Shown: one piece after another, positions 36,950 through 64,000 of the stretch
Layout of the letters: every line of letters starts with the position of its first letter
Position numbering within the stretch: the first letter of the stretch is position 1
Assembly (NCBI GenBank): GCA_008711295.1
Contig: VUYV01000004.1
Coordinates: forward strand, 9,416,010 to 9,480,009
Direction: 5' to 3'
DNA length: 64,000 nucleotides
From: Anarhynchus alexandrinus
Taxonomy: Eukaryota > Chordata > Aves > Charadriiformes > Charadriidae
The notes under the pieces: model-generated
Databases searched by the model: none
Told to the model about the DNA's origin: nothing
What the model saw: only the letters and a program-made list of their open reading frames with translations
Position numbers and translations under genes: made by a program

Positions 36950-38805
36950 TACATTTACTGCTTTTTAATTTAGTTAGAACATGGAGCTGTGCAAATCACA
37001 GTTCATAAACCCCACCCACACGTCACCCAGGACTCTCCCCTTCAGGGGTCCCCTCAAAAACCAGCCTGGGAGGGGGAAAGAAAGGGCAAATCCTATTAAC
37101 AATCCTGAATCCACTGGACCCAGTTTAGAGAGGCTCCTCCACTGACTCACAGCACAGGGAGTCCCCAGTGTTTCTAAAACACCACTACATGGACTAAAAA
37201 CCTCCCCCCCATGCACACCTTTTGTGAGGTGATGGCTGGTCCCATGTTATTTTATGTAATACTTTAAACTCATGGGTAGGGGGAGGAAATCAAAGTAACA
37301 GCAAAGACTAACACCAATTCCCCACCACTCAATACCGAAGGCGGGGGGGGAGAGGGGGGAAAGAGCACACTGAAAATCCAGTTAAACCAAGATGTTTATG
37401 AAACTTAAGAGCAGGACTTGAGCCAACTTTTTGTTCAGTTCTGCCAACCACGTGAGCTACTACAGTAGCTTTCCTTCCTTCTCCCGCCAAGGGAGAAAGA
37501 AGAGAAGTGCTGGAAGAAAATACACTCCCACCCACCTCCCAATGACTCCAAGCCCTTTTTTCTCCCCCAAAGCAGGGAATGACCCTGAGGAAAGTTTCTA
37601 CTTGGAGAATCAGTTCAGGTGCTGCAGCAGCAGCTGCAAGAAGGACCTTCAATGGGAGCAACGTGCACAGCCTGCAGGAAAGGATGAGGTAATGGCAACT
37701 GAATTATTAGTTCTCCAGCTGCCACTCCTGGGAGGATGGGACGTTCTCCAGCACTTTTCTGTTCATGACAAGTCCATCCTTTAAGTAACCTTGGGCATAT
37801 CCTCCTTTGCCATTGTCCATGCACAAAGTCTGAGCCACTTCAGACCTTTGGCTTTCTGAAAAGCACCTTCTGCCACCCTTTGTGTCACCTCACATCCACA
37901 GGCCAAGAGCTCAAGCAGCTTCAGCACGCCAGGGATGTTCACAGGCAGTGCCTAGTGCAGTGCTACACATTCAGGTTCAAATACTTTCACCTAGGTTAAG
38001 GTTCTCAGGCAGGCAAACTCACTGTGCAGGCTCAGGGTTTGGAGATGTTCAAGTTGGTCATTTGCTGCCTGCCTTGTTTACCATCAGGAGGGGCAAGGAG
38101 AGCTCAGTCTTAGTGTTTCTAGGCAGGCTTTTGGAGGTATTCAGAGACAGAGGAGGAAAAAAACCCACAAAACCAAAACAAAAATTCATACACGCTTCCC
38201 ACAGACAAGGTACTTCAGGAGAGGTGCCCAGTTCCTGGGGCTTTTCACTCCCTCCCCTGATGCAAATTGGAGGCCAAAATCTCAGTGGGTTGCTCTGGAA
38301 AACACATGCACAAACATACACACACACGCTGTCCTGGTGAGGCCTTTTGCCGGATGTCCAATTTCCCCAGCTTTCTGAGCAGGGTAGTCAGTGGGAGAAG
38401 CAGTTCCAGAACTACTGGTCCTTGCCCAGGAGAGTCTCCTATAGCAATTCCCTCCCTGGCAGACAGGCCAGGGTGGCTTCACAGCTTGCAGCCAAGTTCT
38501 AAGGCACCACAGTAAAGAAGCCTGAAAAGGCTAGAGAAAGATTTCTCAAGCCAGAAAAATAGTGTTGAGCAGCTTTCCTAGGTGCAGTTGGCAGGAAACA
38601 GTCCTTTTTGCTTCTGAAACATGCCAGAAATCCACAGTGAATGAGGATGTCCAAGAGGAGGGGTGTTGGGTGGGGAGAGAGAGGCAGTGCAGCAAACGCA
38701 CAGCGTGGTGCCCCATTAATGCCCTGGAAGTGGCTGAAGTGCATCTCCCTCCCCGTCATTCATCTCAACTCCAATGGAAGTGGTGCAGGCAGCAGGACGA
38801 GCTGA
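36950..38805 (-). other. LIMK2: LIMK2 3' UTR (inferred extent)
   Basis: Sequence past the LIMK2 stop on the minus strand, with no coding signal. It contains a CA-rich stretch at 38302-38328. The extent is inferred from the ATTAAA at 36969-36964. Confidence 0.5.
36964..36969 (-). terminator. LIMK2: Candidate poly(A) signal of LIMK2
   Basis: Minus-strand ATTAAA about 1.84 kb after the LIMK2 stop. It sits where the sequence changes from C-rich to mixed. Inference only. Confidence 0.4.
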
Positions 38806-57712
<18,907 letters not shown>

Positions 57713-59256
57713 CTTCAACACTGGATAAACCGGCTCAGCCACAAACTCGTCCAACTGCCTCTGAACAGCTCTGTTCTGCCAACATGGCAGCAGCCAGTGC
57801 TCATTTAATCTTGCGCTGATTCAGATACTTCACCTCTCTTTGAAGCTGCCCAAGGAATGCCAGGTCTCTTGGCTGCTCATTCCTTTTCAGATTTTTCCTG
57901 GCTCCCATGGCTATAACCATCTTCTCCTGCACTCAGCAGCGGCGGCACCCTTGGGAAGGATAGAATAACTGCTAACCGGGCTAGTTGGACATGCTTCTGC
58001 AATAGTTCTTGCGAGCTCTGCTGCCTGCTAACTATTGTCAAGTTTTCCCTTCTCTGGTTCCACCCAAGGGTGGGAGGGGAGGAGGAGCCATTGCAGGAGG
58101 ACTGCGTGTGGCTACAGAGGCTGAATAAGCTCTGCTTCTTCACAAGGGGTGGAGCTTTGATCCAAAGAGGGGCTGCGTTAATAAGTGCTGAAAGATAGCA
58201 GCTTTTGCCAAAGCAAGAGCCAAGTGCATAAACGTGAAACTACTCTTTGCAGCAGTGGCACAGTCTGATGAAGAAGTCAAGGAAGGCAGAGCGTGACAAA
58301 GACAGCTAGCCACATCTCCAAACACATCAAATTAGTATTTACTACATACCTTCCTAAATCCCCCACAGTGAGTGGGGTTATACTACCGTCACAGTACTCA
58401 CAATCTGTTCATCCTCTTGCAGGAGGTAACTCTCAGTGTGTGCTTCATCCAAGGAAAAGTAACTTTCTTTCCAACACTGTTTTAACAGAGATCATTGCAA
58501 TCCTTTAACCTAATCTTCATCTCCTGAATGGAAGCTGAGAGGTATAAATCAGCACAGACGAGTAGTCTCTCCTGCTTGCAGTACATGTAGTTATATCATT
58601 TTGCCTGCTCTGAAGCCAAGCATGATCTCTAGTGGCCTAATCAGCTAAAGCTGTTTGCAAGACACTCAGAAATGCAACAAACATATGCTGCTGCACCAAG
58701 CCCTCCCATTTTTGTACAGTCAGCAAAGCCCGGCGTGCCTGAACACAGCCTGAAAATCATATTGTGTTCCAGAGGCAAGAATACTCAAATGTGCTTTTAC
58801 TGGAGATGCTCGTTTCAGCTGGCATATTGTTTGAGGGACGCTTGGGGCTGGGATGAGGCAGTCTTGGCTGCAGATTTGACAGCTGCTGCTCGCTGTTGAA
58901 GTAAGCAGAAAGCCAAGCAGCCTTTTGGGTTGTTTTTTCTTGTTTTTTATCTTTTGACTTTTAATAAGCAGCCACCTTTCTGAAAAAAAGAAATCATCAT
59001 TTTCACCCATTCAATGCAGTTGCTAAGCCTGGCTGTAACAGTGCAGTGAAGCCCAGTGCTGCAGAGCCCGATGTGGTTGTCCATTCCAGCACGGGTCTAA
59101 TTCCTTCTGACATTTCACACAGCTCTACTGGAAGCGGCAACACGGTGAGTCTGTGTCTAGGAATGCACTCTGGTCTCCCACATTCTCTATATGTTGCGTG
59201 CTGAAAGTGGGCCAGCGCTCACAATCCAAGGCTTCCCTGGCCATCGGCAGCCCCCC

Positions 59257-59272
59257 CACACACACACACACA
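59257..59272. repeat. Short (CA)n microsatellite
   Basis: About eight CA units after a run of C. Confidence 0.9.
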
Positions 59273-62119
59273 TACCCCAGCCCATGGCAGAGCCCCTGCC
59301 TGCCCAGCATTACCTGCAGACAAAAGCTTCCCCCCCCCCAATTCTGCTGCCATGGGCTGAACTCCCTCCAAGAGGGATTCCACGTGACCTCATAAATCCC
59401 AACTCTTCAGACAAAACCTTTGAAGATTTGATCCACAGATGTGATAAGCAGCCAGCTAGTCTGTGAATGAAGCCAGCAGATAAAGCCTAACTTCAAAGTA
59501 ATAAATACCACCCAGACAGCTAAGCAACTGGGAAGGGATTTTGTTTGAGACTTCCTTAAAGCCAAAGGACACATAGTCAAATGTCTATTTAAACAGGAAA
59601 CATCTTATCAAAATGATTTTACTTTTGCAGCAAGCCCCAGCAGCAGCCAGTGAGTTACTTTTTCCTCCACAGAATTCTCTTGTTATTTCTTGCCTTTTTT
59701 ATTGTCTCTATGACCTATTTAAGAACACAATAGCTCTGATAAAAGGGCTTTGGAAAAGGTGTTAATGTGTTCATACATTCTAGATCTGAATTCCTGCCAG
59801 AATGAGTTCTTTAAAAATGCTGATAAACAGGTGTTATCAGGGGGGGACCTTTTCTATGTAATTTTACTGATACCATCTGCAAGGGCCAAAATGCACCAAA
59901 GCAAATTTCTTTTTCACCAATTGAAGTCAGATATCGGCATCTTCTCTCTTGCAAATGCTGACAGCATTTCCACTACAAACATGTAGCCATCGCAGGGGGT
60001 TGCTTTCCTTACTATGGTTCAGAATTGTAGAGTAATTTTTGCCAGAAAGAAGCCTGAAAAATATAACTAGCAAATAAAAAGGCACAAATGAAAAAACCTC
60101 GACAATGACTCAACATGAAATTTATTGCAAATTGAGTCGCAGCCGTTACAGTTTTAGTTGTTTACAGGGGTTAGGCCGCACATCTCGACGCCCTCTTTAC
60201 CACACAGTTCATGCTGTCCAACAGCGCATCTACAGAGAGACGCATTGCTCAGCACATCCACCAGCCCTAAGATACACACATTTACCCTGGCACCGACAGG
60301 CGCTTCGGTATGTGTGGGACTGGTATAAGCTGGGGGAGAGGCATCTATCTGCTTGACGCCTGAAGAGACTGCAGCAAGTCTTTGTTTCAGCATGGGCGCA
60401 GTTTGGAGGCATTCCAAATACTTCAGTACAATCCCAACACCTCATTGTATTTCCAAGGCACTTACACGTAACACGTGCTTTGCTGCTGTTGAAAGACAGA
60501 GTCAGCTCCTGAAACTAATACGGTTTTGATATGCACATACCTCTGAGCGAAAGCTCTTGCGCACAGCCCTTAAGGAAACTAAAACGAACAGTGAAGCGGA
60601 GCTCATCTCCATTACTGCATCTTACTTCTAAGCAGCAGCAGAACTTCAGACCAACACGGTGATGCCTTCTCGGTACTTAACAGCACTGAGCACAATATTA
60701 GGATGGAGATGGAATTTTTTTCACCACCATACCTGCCTAATGGCTGCAGACCTTCTGAATATGGACAGGCTGAGAAGCAAACCAAAGAAATTGAACCTAC
60801 TGGAACTTCACAGGTTATATATGGTTTTAGAAGCAGTGACTTCTGACCTGTAAATGCAACACAGATGGCACTAAGACCAGCGCTTACACCTCTGCATCTT
60901 CACTTGCTTCCTAACTTGCTGCTTTTGTCTGTGTAGATCGCTAAACTCCTCAGGGAAGGATCCTGTCTCTCTCGTGTGGAAAGCCTACCACATACTGGGC
61001 TGTGTGAGTAATTCTAATTACCTTGCTATAATAATACTCTGATAACAATGCCCTAAAGGACAAGCCCTGTAACTCACAAGTCAACTAAAAAAAGTTTGGA
61101 CTGGAATGCCCAACTCCTCCTTAAACATCGATGTCCTGTAGCTGATTCCCCTGAGGAATGTGGCCACTTCCACCTGCAAAGCGCTTCATTGTTCCCTTGG
61201 ATTTTTAAACTCCTGAGCAGTCATGGTGATCTGTGCACAAACAGGCACTTAGCAACTATTTCTCCCTAAATCTGATAGCGAGCTGGTGAATTTCAATGCT
61301 GATGGAGACACCAAAGAGACATTCCCAGGAATCTACAGGATTAGTGAAGAGCTCTCATCTCTGAGGCTCTATCATTAGCTTTCTGTAACTGCCAGAAACT
61401 GGAGACCGGGAAGAAGAAGAGATTCTTGTCTTCCTGCTTTTACTATAATTCAACTATTTTCTGTTACTACTGATCTTTCCCCTGCTCTCAAATTCAGCTG
61501 CTCTGCGTACAAACCTGGCTGCGTTCACAGCTGAAAAGCTAAAGGAAGATTCAAAGCATCAAACACCCCACATTTCAAATTCATCTTACCACACACCTTT
61601 GCCTACATCTTTATTTGTCAACATCTGTATATTTGAGCTTCATATTCTGCCACTGTACATCTATCCGTCCTGCTGTCTGTGGGGTGGAAGCAGCTTTTGG
61701 AAAATGAAGGCCTGTGCCAAACAGTTTGAACCAACAGAAGTGATCCAAAGTCTAGAAAATACAGTCCATGAGAAAAAGGTAGATCCAGGGCTTCTTCAGT
61801 CTAGGAGAGCCCGATGGGAGACACGATTGCTGCTTTCAAAAAGGAAAAGGTTACTTGAGTAACAAAAGGGGAAAAAAGCCTGTTTTCCATGTCCATTGTG
61901 AATGTGACTAGGAAAATTGATTTAAATTGCAACAAGGGGGATTTCTGAAGATAGTAGACAGAAGCTTCTAACACTAAGGATAATTAAGTGCTCATAGACA
62001 TAGTCTGGGAGACGGCAAAACCTACAGTGATGGGAGATTATTAGGTGACCAGTTTCATGATCATTCCTAAATCATAGAAATTATTTGCTTCAAACGTAAG
62101 AAGTTTAGTAGATACCCTA

Positions 62120-62210
62120 AGAACCACAGAAAACAGATTTAGAAAATACCCTCAGAAGTCATCTAGTTTATCCTGCAACCCCCAAAACAGGTTTATTTAT
62201 ATACATTCTT
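62120..62210 (-). repeat. Possible very old CR1 remnant (inverted)
   Basis: CCCTCAGAAGTCATCTAGTTTATCCTGCAACCCCC resembles the reverse complement of the CR1 3' end, but is short and diverged. Confidence 0.35.
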
Positions 62211-64000
62211 AAAACAAGTTTGCCTGGCTAGCCTTGCCCCAAACGTAAAAAGAATCGAAGTGATTCACTAAGTTTTGCGGAGAAAAAAAATCTTTCTATA
62301 GCACACAAAATACGCCATTCGGTATAGAAAAACCACGTCTTTGTCAGACAATCAAATCACTAGAGTTGGCAAATTAATAGTGGTTTTCTGTTCAGTATCC
62401 TGGAGCTTAGGGCATCCCCTCGAGGCACGGATAGCTAATCCAGTTCTGTTTTCTGACCACAGACAATTGTCAAGCTGCAGAGAGCGTACAGCAGGCGGGC
62501 AATGAGGGATTCTGGGAAGAATCTACTTTTAACCTTGTTCCACTACTGAGAAACAGTCAGAAAGAGAATTTGTTTCAAGTTCACTTCAGAATACCAGTAG
62601 GAGACAGAGCCAGGAGTTCTTCTGCACTCGGCCAAAACTGTTCCATTTTTTTTTCAAAGTATTCATTTAGGGAAAACAGCCTTCTGGTGGTTACAACACT
62701 CCTTGTGTTTTTGTTTCTAGCTCCAGGAAAGGTTAACAGAAATTGAAATAGAGTAACATGTTCAAAAAGAATGCAAGCACCTGAACAGTCTGTCAGGTGC
62801 ATTGATTTAACTCTAGGTAATAAGGCAATTTTTACTGTGATTAAAACGAATAAATTTTGGTTTATTACTTTAGATTTTTTTTACAAGCGTAAACAGTTTC
62901 TTAACGATTTCAAGACTGTATTTAATTTTTGCCAATATCTTTTACTGGAAAGTCAACTTACTGCTTACAATTACTTAAATATAATAATGTAATCCCTGAT
63001 CAGTATAAAAAGATTTAACATATATTTAGTCAGATATCAAAAGCTAACACTTTTTAGTCACACAGTTGTTTATATTATTTACTTAGCATCAAACTATTTC
63101 ATACTATAATTTAGAAAAAATATATACAGAAAACCATGAGAATTTTTCCCGAGGTCAAGCTGCATTTCATATGCATAAATATCTGGTGTATTAAGCAAAA
63201 AGGAAGTATTTGTCCAAACTGAATTAATAGTTTCTGGTCACCATAATCTCCAGTGCTTTAGACCTACTAATTAAAAATTTTGGATTCATACAAAATTTCT
63301 CTGCTTTCCTTTCCTCTTCCAGAAAAAGGAAGATGAGCTTTTCTGCTCTTCAAACTCCTGATTATTTTTCAGCTTTTAACTAACTGGTTTTGGTATAAAC
63401 TAAATAGTATATTTTTAAATCTGTAACTGTAAAATCATCAGTAATCCATCACCTTCAGTAACTTTTGTTGAAGATATACCGTGAACAGTTTTTCTCTGAT
63501 GAGGTTGGCTTTTCTTTGAGATTTCTGCAGCAAGCCTGTGTTGCTTGGCTACTTAAATTAGATTTATTTTATAGACCATAGTAATATACATCCTCTGTTA
63601 TTTCATGGTTAGGAAGGAACTGAACCTCAGCTGTCTTCCTTCCTAAAACATTCTTAAGCGCCCCGCTACAGTAGGAATTCCTACCACCATAATTTTCTTC
63701 ATATGGATCCAAAAGCATTTTCCACCTGGATGTACTCAACAGGCTTGATCTGAATCCATGATTTTCAAATAATCAAAACCGTATTTTTAAGAAATACTGT
63801 ATCCTTAAGATTAAACCATGCAACTGTATCTGGGTCTTCTCACCTCATCCTACTCCAATTCAAATATGCAATGTCCCTACAGAAAGAGGGAAATGTTTTT
63901 AATTCCATTTGTCTTTATCTGTGGGGAAAAAAAAAAAACAAACACCAAACAAAACCCAAACATGAAACAACAACAATGAACATAAAAATACCAGGTATCA

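Larger units (their letters stand above)
57713..64000. other. LIMK2b 5' flank, probably LIMK2a intron; no exon recognised
   Basis: Presumed LIMK2b 5' UTR and promoter next to 57712, then 6.3 kb without a recognisable exon. I looked on the minus strand for the LIM1 start of LIMK2a (VWRCPGCGDHI-like) and did not find it, so the 2a promoter is probably beyond the right edge. There is no CpG island here, unlike PIK3IP1. A short CA repeat lies at 59257-59272. Confidence 0.65.

Overview
The window is vertebrate genomic DNA, most probably from a bird. The coding sequence is split into short exons with GT-AG introns and encodes three recognisable vertebrate genes. Inverted 3' ends of CR1 LINEs, the typical avian retroposon, are present, while Alu, B1 and L1 elements are not visible. 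There are no operons, CRISPR arrays, tRNAs, rRNAs or prokaryotic mobile elements. Protein identities come from recognising family sequences, not from a search.

Layout. (1) About 1-17.1 kb, plus strand: the 3' part of PATZ1, a BTB/AT-hook/C2H2 zinc-finger transcription regulator. Four coding exons are present (1915-1978, 7713-7884, 13623-13760, 15631-16049). The large 5' exon with the BTB domain, AT hooks and first fingers lies outside the window to the left. (2) About 17.1-28.8 kb: intergenic, with no supportable gene, one clear CR1 fragment and several old decayed LINE/SINE-like tails. (3) About 28.9-36.1 kb, plus strand: the complete PIK3IP1 gene (kringle, transmembrane segment, cytoplasmic p85-like tail). 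It starts in a strong CpG island, and its initiator codon seems damaged next to a single N at 29371. (4) About 36.95-57.7 kb, minus strand: LIMK2, with 15 coding exons giving a 621-residue LIMK2b-type protein (second half of LIM1, LIM2, PDZ, kinase). (5) 57.7-64 kb: no exon recognised; this is the LIMK2b 5' flank and probably an intron of the longer LIMK2a transcript, whose LIM1 start was not found here.

PATZ1, PIK3IP1 and LIMK2 are also neighbours in human 22q12, so the block is conserved synteny. PIK3IP1 and LIMK2 converge tail to tail. The three do not form one pathway: PATZ1 is nuclear, PIK3IP1 restrains PI3K at the membrane, and LIMK2 phosphorylates cofilin downstream of Rho/ROCK.

I found no undescribed biological system. 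The points worth a second look are the lost PIK3IP1 start codon beside the N, a GC-AG intron in PATZ1 with an open read-through tail, a NAGNAG acceptor and a 70-nt G-rich intron in PIK3IP1, the LIMK2b-only start, and an unusually long open intron after LIMK2 coding exon 7.
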